Shown: positions 26,473 to 35,697 of the stretch, in pieces
Position numbering within the stretch: position 1 is the first letter of the stretch
How the letters are laid out: each line of letters begins with the position of its first letter
Origin: Paenibacillus gyeongsangnamensis
GTDB lineage: Bacteria; Bacillota; Bacilli; Paenibacillales; NBRC-103111
NCBI RefSeq assembly: GCF_027533625.1
Contig: NZ_JAQAGZ010000035.1
Coordinates: 1 to 56,026, forward strand
Length of the DNA stretch: 56,026 nucleotides
Reading direction: 5' to 3'
The notes under the pieces: generated by a model
The model's database searches: none
What the model was told of the DNA's origin: nothing
Seen by the model: the letters and a program-made list of their open reading frames with translations, nothing else
Position numbers and translations under genes: made by a program

Positions 26473-29400
26473 TTACTTGTCGTCGCTGGGGGCCGACGAG
26501 TCGGCTCCGGGCACCTCGTTGGGGAATAGCACCTTGGAGTCGCCCGGGTAGGGTTTGGTGAAGTTGTTCGACGCGTACCAGATCGCGCGGTTTGCCTGGG
26601 CCATGTTGGCCATGTCCGTGCTCTTCCAGTTCTGCCCGTTCGACCACTCCGCCCATGCTTTAGCCACTCCGGTGAGCTGACTGACGGGCTGATTCATGAC
26701 ATCAAGCGGGAACTGATTGGGCAGGGCTGTGTACGGCGTGTAGTCCGGCTTGTTAGTAAATGCGTCGTACATAGGAACCGCGGCCATGTCCATCTGGTTC
26801 ATCGGGGGCAGACCAAGGATCTGCTCGATGGTGCGCGTGACGTTAAGCTGCGTGTAGTAGTTGTGAACTACCGCTCCGCGCTTGGCGTAAGGGCTGAAGA
26901 TCAGCGTCGGGTTGCGGTGACCGTCGGTGTGGTCGACGCCGTCCTGGGTATCGTCTTCGAGCATGAACACAGCGGAGTCATTGCCGAACTTGCTGTGCGA
27001 GATCGCGTCGACGATGCGGCCGACAGCCAGGTCGTTGTCGGCCACCATGGACGCGGGTATCGGTTGGTTCGCCGACGTGCCAGACGTGTGGTCAGTCGGC
27101 ATCTGCACTATGTTGAGCTGCGGCAGCGAGCCGTCCTTCTCGTACTGCTTCAAGTCCCGCAAGAAGATATCAGCTCGGTACTGGTCCGGGATCTGCATCT
27201 GGAAGCCGGGGAAGTCGCCCTGGGTAATATTTCTCAGCCCCGGGACGTCGGTCCAGGACTGGTAAGCACCGATCTGCGCATGGAGCTGGTCGTTCGCCTT
27301 GCCCTCAAGGATCTTGGAGTCCTGGTACCATTGCTGCCAGCTGCTGTTATCCGGCTTGCCGCTCGCATCCTGGAAGCGACTGGTATACTCGCCCCAATTT
27401 CGTACACTCACACCGTGGCTCAATGCATTGTCCCAGAGGAAGCCGGACTTAGCATAAGCAAGGGCGTCACCGCCGTTGTACGGGTAGCTGCGGGTGTAGT
27501 GGCCGATCGACTGGTTAAGATAATCATTAACGAATGCCTGCGTCAGGTACTGGTGACCGTCCGCCGACATCGTGCCGTTGGAGTACAGGTTATCGATCAA
27601 CGGGCCCTGGGTGGCTAGGGCGTGGAAGTTCGGCGTAACCATTTGGCCGAACTGCGCCAGCAGCGGGTCACCGTTGCCGCGTTTGTCGTCACCGAAAACC
27701 TGGTCGTAAGTGCGGTTTTCTTTGATGATCAGGAACACATGCTTAATCGTTGAGGGGTCTCCGATGCGCTTCGGAATCGCCACCGGGGCGGCCGTGCCGT
27801 TACCGGTTTGGTTGCGCTGATCGATACCCTGCCAGTTGTTGTTCTTCCACACCTGATCGGTATAGGACCGCATCTGCTCGGGGGTCGGCTTCGCTACCAC
27901 GCTGACCGTGCCAATGCTGGAGTATACTGAGTGGCCTTTGCCAGGCATGGTGCCCAACCCGTGGATCTGGGTCTTCAGATCACCCAACGAGCCGACGCCC
28001 TTCTGACTTGCGATTACAAGCTTGTTCAGCGCTGGGACATATTCGATACTGCCGGGGTACCAACCGGTGGGGATAAGTCCCTGGAAGACAGCAGGCTGGG
28101 ACGCGTCGTGGTATTCGTACACCGCCACGGCATTGTCAGTACCCAAACTCACAGCAACATGAGTGTCGTCCAGCATCGCCAGCGCGTTCGGTGAGCTGCC
28201 AAACGGTGCGCCCGGGATCGGATTGACGTCGAAGGTATGGCCGAGCCGCTGCTTGGCGGTGTCGATGACCGACACGCTGTCGTCGTTGGAGTTGGTGACC
28301 AGCAGGTCGGTGCCATGTGCGAGCAGAGCGGACGGTTGCAGGCCTACGTCGTACGTGCGGACCTCTTTGCCGCCCTCGAAATCAACCTCCGACACCGTGC
28401 CGGTCGTAGCCGAACCGTCCTGGTTGTTAGCCACAATCGCCGTGCCGTACGAGTCGTTGGTACGGTCGCTGGTAGTCGCGGGACGGCCGCCCTGGTTGCT
28501 TACGTAGGCGCGGTTGCCAATGACCACGACATCTCGGGGTGCATTGCCGACCGGGATTTCCCTGACCACGGCTCCGGTCACGGCGTCGAGCACCGCAAGC
28601 GTGTTGTTGCCGTTCAGCGTTACGAGGATCTGCTTTCCGTCCGGCGTGAACGCCAGCCCCGAAGGGAGCGAAGCTCTGCTTGCCACGTCCGGCAGCGGGA
28701 TTGACGCAGGGTTGGAGAGAGTGCCATCAGCAGCCACCTGCCAGCGCAGCAGGTTCTTTGTCTGTGCCGTCCACAGGGTGGAGCCGTCGGGAGAGTACAA
28801 CAGTCCGCCATAGGAGATCTTGCCACTGCCGACACCCGCCGGCGCTGAGACTTGCTGGATCATCTTCAGGGTGGTCAAATCGGTGATGGTGAACTGACCC
28901 TTACCATCCCATGTCATATTGACGGCGGTCTTACCGTCGGGGCGCACCTTGAGGGCCATCGGGCGGCCAGTCTGCTCAACCGTGTCGCCGGCGGGCGTCA
29001 CGAACTGGTTGGTGGAGGTCAGTACCGTACCGTCCGGCTGCCGGCCTATTTGTTGGTCATTCAGCAAACTTTTGCTTCCGTCCTGTACGTTACGGCCGCT
29101 AATTTGGACACTATTCGAATCTTGATTCCAAGAAACCGTTGCCTGCAAAGCTTCTGCAATTACCCGCAGCGGTACAATTACTCGGTTATTTTGCATAACA
29201 GGTGCAACGTCACTTTGAAGAACTTGTCCATTTACGATAACCTGGATAGAATTTTGCCTACTGATACCAGGAGGCAATGTAGGTGTGTTAATAAGTACAG
29301 CATTATGCTCTGCATCCCATAATACTTTGGCACCAAGTACCTCTGAAACATCTCGAACAGGTCCTATTACTTGGGAATGCTCAGAATCCATATAGAAGGA

Positions 29401-29568
29401 GACATCACTTTTTATGAGATTTCCTTCTACAAAAACAGGAACATCTTTACTGATAGAATTGGAATCTGCGGTAGAGGCATAAGTGATGCCTTCTCCGCTC
29501 CCGAAAAGCATGGTTGTCAATGTAACGCCTGCAATGATCTTTTTATACTTGTTTCCAAGGATTTTCAT
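26473..29568 (-). CDS. secreted chimera: stalk domain + beta-propeller + phosphoesterase (PF04185-like)
   Basis: This encodes about 1031 residues. It has a signal peptide (KKIIAGVTLTTMLFGSG), then two copper-amine-oxidase-like repeats (to about 170; VPLRVIAEALQATVSW). A YVTN-type propeller follows (about 190-560; AFTPDGKQILVTLNGNNTLA, GNAPRDVVVIGNRAYVSN). Last is a phosphoesterase/phospholipase C-type domain starting at KHVFLIIKENRTYDQVFGDD, with LEDDTQDGVDHTDGHRNP. The start is the ATG at 29568: AGGAGG directly abuts the earlier ATG and is 9 bases from this one. From about 29,050 to the end GC is far higher: one 60-base line counts 65%, against 45% in the stalk part. That suggests fusion to DNA from a high-GC donor. 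It probably releases phosphate from extracellular substrates. Confidence 0.9.
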   Translation of the reverse strand: MKILGNKYKKIIAGVTLTTMLFGSGEGITYASTADSNSISKDVPVFVEGNLIKSDVSFYMDSEHSQVIGPVRDVSEVLGAKVLWDAEHNAVLINTPTLPPGISRQNSIQVIVNGQVLQSDVAPVMQNNRVIVPLRVIAEALQATVSWNQDSNSVQISGRNVQDGSKSLLNDQQIGRQPDGTVLTSTNQFVTPAGDTVEQTGRPMALKVRPDGKTAVNMTWDGKGQFTITDLTTLKMIQQVSAPAGVGSGKISYGGLLYSPDGSTLWTAQTKNLLRWQVAADGTLSNPASIPLPDVASRASLPSGLAFTPDGKQILVTLNGNNTLAVLDAVTGAVVREIPVGNAPRDVVVIGNRAYVSNQGGRPATTSDRTNDSYGTAIVANNQDGSATTGTVSEVDFEGGKEVRTYDVGLQPSALLAHGTDLLVTNSNDDSVSVIDTAKQRLGHTFDVNPIPGAPFGSSPNALAMLDDTHVAVSLGTDNAVAVYEYHDASQPAVFQGLIPTGWYPGSIEYVPALNKLVIASQKGVGSLGDLKTQIHGLGTMPGKGHSVYSSIGTVSVVAKPTPEQMRSYTDQVWKNNNWQGIDQRNQTGNGTAAPVAIPKRIGDPSTIKHVFLIIKENRTYDQVFGDDKRGNGDPLLAQFGQMVTPNFHALATQGPLIDNLYSNGTMSADGHQYLTQAFVNDYLNQSIGHYTRSYPYNGGDALAYAKSGFLWDNALSHGVSVRNWGEYTSRFQDASGKPDNSSWQQWYQDSKILEGKANDQLHAQIGAYQSWTDVPGLRNITQGDFPGFQMQIPDQYRADIFLRDLKQYEKDGSLPQLNIVQMPTDHTSGTSANQPIPASMVADNDLAVGRIVDAISHSKFGNDSAVFMLEDDTQDGVDHTDGHRNPTLIFSPYAKRGAVVHNYYTQLNVTRTIEQILGLPPMNQMDMAAVPMYDAFTNKPDYTPYTALPNQFPLDVMNQPVSQLTGVAKAWAEWSNGQNWKSTDMANMAQANRAIWYASNNFTKPYPGDSKVLFPNEVPGADSSAPSDDK

Positions 29569-29680
29569 ACAACACATCCTCCTATTATGTGGAGTACTTC
29601 TATTTCTTCTGGGATTACGATGATACCCGGACCTTAGCTTTTGCCCTCAGGAATACTTCCTCCTCGGTCTTACTGGTTAC

Positions 29681-31489
29681 TTACTTTGTTTGAATTGTTG
29701 CGCCTTGGTCATTTGTAGTTACCGAAAGATTTGGCAAATCTACAAGCGATTTTGCGGAAATGTATCCATGGCTGCTTGAGCTGTCCCAAATTGCATCCTT
29801 CAGCGTAATAGAGTGTCCATCTATTGTAGCCTGATTGGAGTACAGTTTAAGTCCTACTGAATGTCCATTGTATTGAAGTGTTACCGTTTGTGTATTGTTA
29901 TCATAAGATACAGTAGCATTCAGGTTACGCGCAAGATCCACGATTGGAATCATCGTGTTGCTATCTTTTATAAATGCATTTTCTTCATTTAGCCCGTGCG
30001 CTAGAAGGGCATTGTTAAATTGAACTTTAGCAGGTGTTCCCCAAGGAGATACCGACAAGCTATTGTCATCTTGATACATATAAGGTGTGAAGTTTGGATT
30101 GTTCAAATCAAACATGTCCGTTAAATTGTTGGCGACAGCATCACGGTTGTTTAAAGCTGGCAAATTATAGTTTGTTTCAATGAACTTCAAAATGGACGTA
30201 TGATCGTATTGCACATGGCTGACATAGTTTTGCTTTGCATAAGGTGAAATAACTAGTGCCGGAATACGCGGACCATTTCCAACCATTCCGTCCGCCGTTG
30301 TAACAGCTGCCGGTGGAGCTATATGGTCGTAAAAACCGCCGCTCTCGTCATAAGTGATAATAATAGCCGTGTCTTTCCAGTAAGGGCTATTCATGATCTG
30401 GTTAATGGTTTTAACGGTAAAATCCTCTGCGGATGGTGTACTTTGATTTCCGAGACCCGGATGCTCGTCGTCACCATATCCAGCTTTTACAAAACTTACT
30501 TGCGGTAGAGTTCCATTTGCAACATCTGTAGTAAAATTATTATAGTCTTTTAAGTTATTGTCATATTTTCCGTCCTCATAGTTTTGAAAGTATTGGAACG
30601 GATTGTGGTGCGGTGAATATTTCAGTGCCTCAGGTGAAACCGTTGAAAGGCTAGTTTTGTCTAAAGCAGGTTTGGTTGCATTTGTTGCTGCTTTTGCTGC
30701 ATCCCATCCTCCTGAATACCAAGCCCAGGATTGGTTCGAGTCAGTTAACTCATCGCCAATGTTTTTGTATGTGAGGTTGTATGTCAGTCCGGCGCTGTTA
30801 TCTCCACCAAATGGACCGTTTTTAGGCGTTGGGTCACCGGTGATTTGTGAATTAGGATCCTTATTGTTTGCCGCAGCAGACCCATTACCGGATTGCGCTG
30901 CTACAAGATAAAGCGCACCTGGTGTAGATGGACCCGCAACCGGTTGGAAATAATTATCTGCTAAGGCAAAGTGCTGAGCATACTGCCAGTAAGCTGGGAT
31001 ATCATTGTGGTCGAAGTACGACATGGACAATTTTCCGCGGGTAGGGTTTAAAGTTGTCCCCTTGGAATTCATAGTATAAAACTTGTCCATTTTTCCGCCG
31101 TTTATCATCGAGATCATGTCTGCATAATTATGGTTGACGTCTACTTCTTGAACATTGGCATTTCCTGCATCGTGCCATGGGTAAACCGGATTGCCGTTAT
31201 CATCCGGATTATAAACATTGCCGGCTACATCCCTTACCTCATTACCTGCTACATACTTGAAGTTTCTTACATCTTGCGGTGTGCCACTGAGCGGTTTAAA
31301 GCCCGGTGCATAAGGATACGTACCAAAGTAGTTGTCAAAAGATCGGTTCTCTTGGAAGATAACAACTGTGTGTTTGATTGGTGAAGAAGTGGTCGGAGAC
31401 GATTCTGCGGACGCCAATGTAGCAAATGGTGTTGCTGCTAACAAAAGAGCGCTTGTTGATGCAACTAAACAACGAAAACCCTTTTTCAT
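29681..31489 (-). CDS. secreted phosphoesterase/phospholipase C family with C-terminal stalk domain
   Basis: This encodes 602 residues: a signal peptide (to about ASAES), then a PF04185-type phosphoesterase (HTVVIFQENRSFDNYFGTYP; YDESGGFYDHIAPP; RIPALVISPYAKQNYVSHVQ). This is the acid phosphatase AcpA/phospholipase C fold. A C-terminal copper-amine-oxidase-like repeat follows (about 500-600; MIPIVDLARNLNATVSYDN). Base composition is normal for the window. AAGGAGG lies 9 bases before ATG. It is a second enzyme of the same family as its chimeric neighbour but with the stalk at the opposite end. A 41-bp perfect inverted repeat lies about 105 bases upstream. Confidence 0.93.
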   Translation of the reverse strand: MKKGFRCLVASTSALLLAATPFATLASAESSPTTSSPIKHTVVIFQENRSFDNYFGTYPYAPGFKPLSGTPQDVRNFKYVAGNEVRDVAGNVYNPDDNGNPVYPWHDAGNANVQEVDVNHNYADMISMINGGKMDKFYTMNSKGTTLNPTRGKLSMSYFDHNDIPAYWQYAQHFALADNYFQPVAGPSTPGALYLVAAQSGNGSAAANNKDPNSQITGDPTPKNGPFGGDNSAGLTYNLTYKNIGDELTDSNQSWAWYSGGWDAAKAATNATKPALDKTSLSTVSPEALKYSPHHNPFQYFQNYEDGKYDNNLKDYNNFTTDVANGTLPQVSFVKAGYGDDEHPGLGNQSTPSAEDFTVKTINQIMNSPYWKDTAIIITYDESGGFYDHIAPPAAVTTADGMVGNGPRIPALVISPYAKQNYVSHVQYDHTSILKFIETNYNLPALNNRDAVANNLTDMFDLNNPNFTPYMYQDDNSLSVSPWGTPAKVQFNNALLAHGLNEENAFIKDSNTMIPIVDLARNLNATVSYDNNTQTVTLQYNGHSVGLKLYSNQATIDGHSITLKDAIWDSSSSHGYISAKSLVDLPNLSVTTNDQGATIQTK

Positions 31490-31902
31490 TTTGTATTTCC
31501 TCCTTTAATTTTATGCAGATTGACTCTTGCTGATAGATTGCCGAACACTCAAATAAAGGGCAAACGTAATTTCTCTCCTTTAAATTTTATGTATAGACTT
31601 AATTAGTCATATATTATGACTAATTAAGTCTATCTTAAAAGATACTATAAAAATTATTAATTTAGTATTAAGATTTTTGAACTTCCCGATAACCCATTAA
31701 CTTCCACTATGTCTTAATGACGGACTAAGGTCTTTACAAGGAGACTATTCGTATTTATCAGCGGTTAAAAGAGAAATACATCCGGGTCTGGACCGAACCG
31801 GTGATCTTGGTTCATTTGATCGATTGTTTTCATATCTTCTACCGATAATAATACGGGTAGTAAATAACTACCTTTACCGAAAGGGATGAAATACGATGTT
31901 CG
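31490..31902. promoter_or_regulatory. upstream region of the phosphoesterase gene with a long inverted repeat
   Basis: Arms ATAGACTTAATTAGTCATA (31593-31611) and its exact complement (31615-31633) flank TAT. The AT-rich dyad is a candidate operator or a hairpin. Two AAGGAG-like boxes follow before the gene. The left part of the gap has a weak GGTAGT/ACTACC hairpin behind the ridA stop. Confidence 0.5.
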
Positions 31903-32364
31903 TCATTTTATTTCTACGATCATTTCAATTTCCACAGGGGTGTTAAATGGCAGTTCACTTGTTCCGATCGCGGAGCGTGCATGTTTTCCATTTTCCCCAA
32001 AGATTTGCTCGAGAAGCTCCGAAGCTCCATTGATCACATATGGCTGTTCTACGAACCCTGGAGCGCTGTTGACAAATGCAAGAAGCTTTACAACTTTTTC
32101 AATACGGTCCAAATCCCCCAAATGACTTTTTAAAACCGCCAAAAGATTTAACATGGTTTGCCGCGCGGCCTTTTGACCTTGTTCGACAGTCAAATCGCGT
32201 CCCAGTTTTCCTTCGTACATCAACTTCCCATCGAGCTTGGGTACTGTCCCGGATGTATAAACCAATTTGCCAGTGGTTACAGCCGGAATATAAATAGCGC
32301 CTGGTTTTGGCGGTACCGGTAAAGTAATATCAAGTTCTTTTAGCTTGTTTTCAATAACACTCAT
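31903..32364 (-). CDS. RidA family protein (YjgF/YER057c/UK114)
   Basis: This encodes 153 residues. The RidA fold is seen in YIPAVTTGKLVYTSGTVPKL, EQGQKAARQTMLNLLAVLKS and VKLLAFVNSAPGF, and the end reads RSAIGTSELPFNTPVEIEMI. The Arg of RSAIG, which contacts the imine or enamine carboxylate in active members, is present. It is longer than the usual 125-130 residues, as in the RutC-like/YoaB branch. RidA proteins hydrolyse reactive enamines made by PLP enzymes. It is the last gene of the long minus-strand block. Confidence 0.9.
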   Translation of the reverse strand: MSVIENKLKELDITLPVPPKPGAIYIPAVTTGKLVYTSGTVPKLDGKLMYEGKLGRDLTVEQGQKAARQTMLNLLAVLKSHLGDLDRIEKVVKLLAFVNSAPGFVEQPYVINGASELLEQIFGENGKHARSAIGTSELPFNTPVEIEMIVEIK

Positions 32365-32415
32365 CTTATTCCACTCCTAAAATTAAGTATTAAATCGAAC
32401 GGGGGCAAAATCCGT

Positions 32416-33183
32416 CTAGATGGCCGTATAGCCTCCGTCAATCACTAGGGATGATCCCGTCATAAAGCTGGAAGCTTCTGAGGCGAGGAAGACTGTAGCG
32501 CCTCCAAGCTCTTCCGGCTGTCCCCACCGGTTTAATGCGATTCGACTCAGAAAAAACCGGCTCGCCTCCGGATCGTTAAATACCTGTGTATTGATTTCCG
32601 TAGCAAACGGTCCCGGACATAACGCATTGACCGTAATGTTAAACGGCGCCAATTCCAGCGCTACGACTTTCGTAAACTGAATGAGCCCCCCCTTACTTGA
32701 GCAATACGCACCCCGCTCCGGCAAAGCGATAATGCCAAGCATGGAGGAGACATTGATAATGCGGCCGTAGTGTTGATTTTTCATATGTTTAGCAACCGCT
32801 CGCGTGCATAGAAAAGGAGCTTTCATATTCGTGTTTTGAACAAGATCCCAGCTCTCTTCATCAAATTCGTCAATCGGTTTGCGGATATTGATGCCAGCAT
32901 TATTGATCAGTATATCGATGCGCCCGAACTGTTCAATCACCGTTTGAACCATGTTCTCCACCTGATCCTGATCGGTTACATCTACTTCCAGACCTAATGT
33001 GCGCCGGCCTGTACTCTGTGCAATAGCTGTAGCTCTTGATTGGGCCTTTTCACGATCGCGGCTCGTCAGGACCACATCGGCACCGGCCTCTGCAAGTGCA
33101 CTGGACATTGCACATCCGAGGCCTCTGTTCCCGCCGGTTACAAGTGCCACTTTGCCATTAAGCTTGAATACATCAAGACTCAT
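32416..33183 (-). CDS. short-chain dehydrogenase (gluconate 5-dehydrogenase-like)
   Basis: This encodes 255 residues from the ATG at 33183, chosen because GGAGGGAGG lies just upstream (a longer frame to 33219 would contain that site). The cofactor motif TGGNRGLG, NNAGINIRKP, Ser in NVSSMLGIIA and the Tyr-x-x-x-Lys in GAYCSSKGGLIQF are present. FMTGSSLVIDGGYTAI is the standard end. It resembles IdnO/KduD-type sugar-acid dehydrogenases. It lies between two RidA genes in the catabolic block. Confidence 0.92.
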   Translation of the reverse strand: MSLDVFKLNGKVALVTGGNRGLGCAMSSALAEAGADVVLTSRDREKAQSRATAIAQSTGRRTLGLEVDVTDQDQVENMVQTVIEQFGRIDILINNAGINIRKPIDEFDEESWDLVQNTNMKAPFLCTRAVAKHMKNQHYGRIINVSSMLGIIALPERGAYCSSKGGLIQFTKVVALELAPFNITVNALCPGPFATEINTQVFNDPEASRFFLSRIALNRWGQPEELGGATVFLASEASSFMTGSSLVIDGGYTAI

Positions 33184-33255
33184 CTCCGGTCCTCCCTCCT
33201 CGCAAATCGGACATATCAAGTGTAACCTATAAAATCGGTAACTCTGATTTTCCTA

Positions 33256-33651
33256 TCATTCCTCACCTCTGCGGGTCAATGCATAGGCAACGACATCTAT
33301 TTCGATCAAGTAATCGCCAATTCCGCTTCTTACTGTAGTCCGAGCAGGGTAAGGACGTTTCATCTTGCGTTCGTACACTTCATTATATTTAGGTATATCT
33401 TGAGCATGGGTCAAATGGGAGTTCGTTTTTACCACATGATCTAGGGTGAGTCCCTCGGCTTCCAGAATGATTTCAATATTTCGAAGCGTTTGTTCCGTTT
33501 GTTCTTCTATGGTTTGACCGGCAATCTTTCCTGTTTCAGGGTTAACTCCTACCTGACCGGACACATAGACAAAATCACCCGCTCGAACGGCATGTGAGAA
33601 TGGAAGCGGAAATTGAGGGGCGCGGTCTGCATGAATTGCTTTTGACATCAT
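33256..33651 (-). CDS. RidA family protein, second
   Basis: This encodes 131 residues from the ATG at 33651 (AGGAG 6 bases upstream). LPFSHAVRAGDFVYVSGQVG, EEQTEQTLRNIEIILEAEGL and the conserved Arg in PARTTVRSGI are classic RidA features. It is a canonical-length member, probably an enamine/imine deaminase protecting cells from intermediates of the neighbouring PLP enzyme. Confidence 0.93.
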   Translation of the reverse strand: MMSKAIHADRAPQFPLPFSHAVRAGDFVYVSGQVGVNPETGKIAGQTIEEQTEQTLRNIEIILEAEGLTLDHVVKTNSHLTHAQDIPKYNEVYERKMKRPYPARTTVRSGIGDYLIEIDVVAYALTRRGEE

Positions 33652-33694
33652 AATCATCTCCTGAAATTATTTAATGTGATCCAAATTCCATTCC

Positions 33695-34795
33695 TTAATG
33701 GAGTTTTCCGCGTGCCGCAACTATTATTTTTCTTATTTCCTGTTCGTTTTTCATGTACACATGGTCGTGAAGATTTATGGTGGTACATATATGATTTGGA
33801 ATAATCTCGAGAGTATCGCCTACCTGGATCTCTTCTTTTCCTTCTAGCTTAACCATGCCGTGCTCTTCCGTCGTCCGCTCTAAAACAGCTTCGGGGTAGT
33901 TATTAATATGACCGAATCCGATTAAATTTGTGGGAAATACGTTGGGCCGGGCATCAGTTGCAATCATTTTGGTGCCGCCATCTACAATGAGCAAAGTTTC
34001 ATTCGGTCTGCTCACAACCGAGGCTACAACAGAAGCTGCGCATTCATCGAGACTGCAAACGCCCATGTTAACCTGCATTTTATCATAAAATACATAGGTG
34101 CCCGGACGAATTTCGGTAATGCCTTCGACCTGTGCTGCGTATTCAGCAGTTGGCGTGGAACCGACACTCACATCTTTAATAGATATACCCGCTTCTCTCA
34201 TTCTTTCAGCTAATGTAACCATTAATGTTCCTTCTTCGAAGCCGGCACTTTTTAAATCCAATGTCGGTTCCCCTCGGAATACGGCTCCGCGAAATGTATA
34301 AATTCCTGTTAATTCAAGACGTTCTAGCTGATTGATTTCAATCGCAAGCTCCACAGCCCGATCGTACAGCACTCCCGTTCGTTTCAGTCCCGTATCAACC
34401 TCGAGGCGCACAGTCAGCGTGTGATCATATTTTTTTGCAAGTTCGGATAACTTTTTTGCGCCTGCCATGCTGTCAACAGCAACGATCAGATTTATTTTTT
34501 TGCTTAATGCAATCGCCCGTTCAATTTTAGATTCGACGACAAGCGGGTAAGCGATAAAAATATTATCCAATCCGCCTTCGGCCATCACTTCGGCTTCCGA
34601 CACTTTGGCAACCGTAATACCGACTGCCCCTTCCTCGATTTGCATTTTTGCAATCTCTGGAATTTTGTGCGTTTTCACATGGGGCCGCAGGTGAACACCA
34701 TTTTTTTGGGCAATCTGTGCCATTTTCTTAATGTTTTTTTTCATCTTTTGTTCGTCAATAATAACATAAGGGGTCTCTATCATCTTCGTTTTCAC
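33695..34795 (-). CDS. D-threonine aldolase-like PLP enzyme (alanine racemase fold)
   Basis: This encodes 366 residues. The PLP lysine lies in RPHVKTHKIPEI (about residue 43-46). The barrel reads ITVAKVSEAEVMAEGG and RLEVDTGLKRTGV. The C-terminal beta domain has the metal-site pattern NHICTTINLHDHVYM. Members cleave D-threonine or D-3-hydroxyaspartate, or act on related D-beta-hydroxy amino acids, with PLP and a divalent metal. The GTG start overlaps the stop of the SMP-30 gene (GTGA); an ATG four codons later is an alternative. Coupled translation is likely. Confidence 0.9.
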   Translation of the reverse strand: MKTKMIETPYVIIDEQKMKKNIKKMAQIAQKNGVHLRPHVKTHKIPEIAKMQIEEGAVGITVAKVSEAEVMAEGGLDNIFIAYPLVVESKIERAIALSKKINLIVAVDSMAGAKKLSELAKKYDHTLTVRLEVDTGLKRTGVLYDRAVELAIEINQLERLELTGIYTFRGAVFRGEPTLDLKSAGFEEGTLMVTLAERMREAGISIKDVSVGSTPTAEYAAQVEGITEIRPGTYVFYDKMQVNMGVCSLDECAASVVASVVSRPNETLLIVDGGTKMIATDARPNVFPTNLIGFGHINNYPEAVLERTTEEHGMVKLEGKEEIQVGDTLEIIPNHICTTINLHDHVYMKNEQEIRKIIVAARGKLH

Positions 34796-35676
34796 TCCCC
34801 GAAAGAGTATGTAGGCAGCCCCTTGACTTTAGTAGGCTGCACGAATAGTCCTCCAGCATGCGGCTGTTCTAAAAGCATTTGTTCGCTAAGTCCGAACCGC
34901 GCTGTTGTAATATAAAGATCGCTCAAACCGCTCCCACCGAACACGCATGAAGTAACGCGGGCTGCAGGAACGGAGACGATTTCCAAAGTTTCCCCAGTAT
35001 CCGGATTAAACCGTTTAACACAATATCCGTCCCATATTGCGGCCCAGATCATGCCTTCTTCGTCGACCGTCATACCATCGGGACCTCCGATACCACCAGT
35101 TGCATCGACCGCGACTCGGGGGTTTGACAACTCCGCCGAAAGAAGGTCAAAGTCATAGGCCATAATCTTTCTGGTGGCGGAATCGATATAATACATCGTT
35201 TGGTTGTCGGGACTCCAGCCTAGTCCGTTGGAAATGGTTAAGTTGGAAAGCACCCGTCTTACAGTGAAATCGGTATCCAAGCAGTACAATGAGCCTTGAT
35301 TCGGAACATCCTTGTTCACCCTCATGGTCCCTGCCCAAAATCTTCCCTTAGCATCGCATTTTCCATCATTGAAACGATTATACGGCAAATCCGCTTCCGG
35401 ATCGACGATAAAGCTCATCATCCGTTTATCAAAATCGTAACTGTAAAATCCATGCTGCAAAGCCATGACGATTCCACCGGATTTACACGGAGCTACAGCA
35501 CCAATCGGTTGTCCTATGTTAACGACAGCATTTTCGTTAGTAGATGGGTTATAAATATGCAGACATTCCCCCGCAATATCGACCCAATACAGCACATTGC
35601 TCCGTTCATCCCAACTCGGCCCTTCACCCAAAACAGACCGTGCGTCAACCATAAGCTTTGGTGGCTCCATACTCAT
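34792..35676 (-). CDS. SMP-30/gluconolactonase family protein
   Basis: This encodes 294 residues, a six-bladed propeller with the divalent-metal ligands of the family: Glu in GEGPSWDERSN, Asn in FNDGKCDAKGRFWAGTM and Asp in GGPDGMTVDEEGM. LYCLDTDFTVRRVLSNLTIS is also typical. Members hydrolyse sugar-acid lactones. Here it implies a lactone intermediate in the pathway. AGGAG precedes ATG. Confidence 0.93.
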   Translation of the reverse strand: MSMEPPKLMVDARSVLGEGPSWDERSNVLYWVDIAGECLHIYNPSTNENAVVNIGQPIGAVAPCKSGGIVMALQHGFYSYDFDKRMMSFIVDPEADLPYNRFNDGKCDAKGRFWAGTMRVNKDVPNQGSLYCLDTDFTVRRVLSNLTISNGLGWSPDNQTMYYIDSATRKIMAYDFDLLSAELSNPRVAVDATGGIGGPDGMTVDEEGMIWAAIWDGYCVKRFNPDTGETLEIVSVPAARVTSCVFGGSGLSDLYITTARFGLSEQMLLEQPHAGGLFVQPTKVKGLPTYSFGE

Positions 35677-35697
35677 CTTCTCCTGTGCGCCTGATTA

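Noticed and set aside
26863..28704. Long plus-strand frames opposite the chimeric phosphoesterase
   Set aside because: High GC leaves few stops on the opposite strand; no start sites or known motifs were seen.
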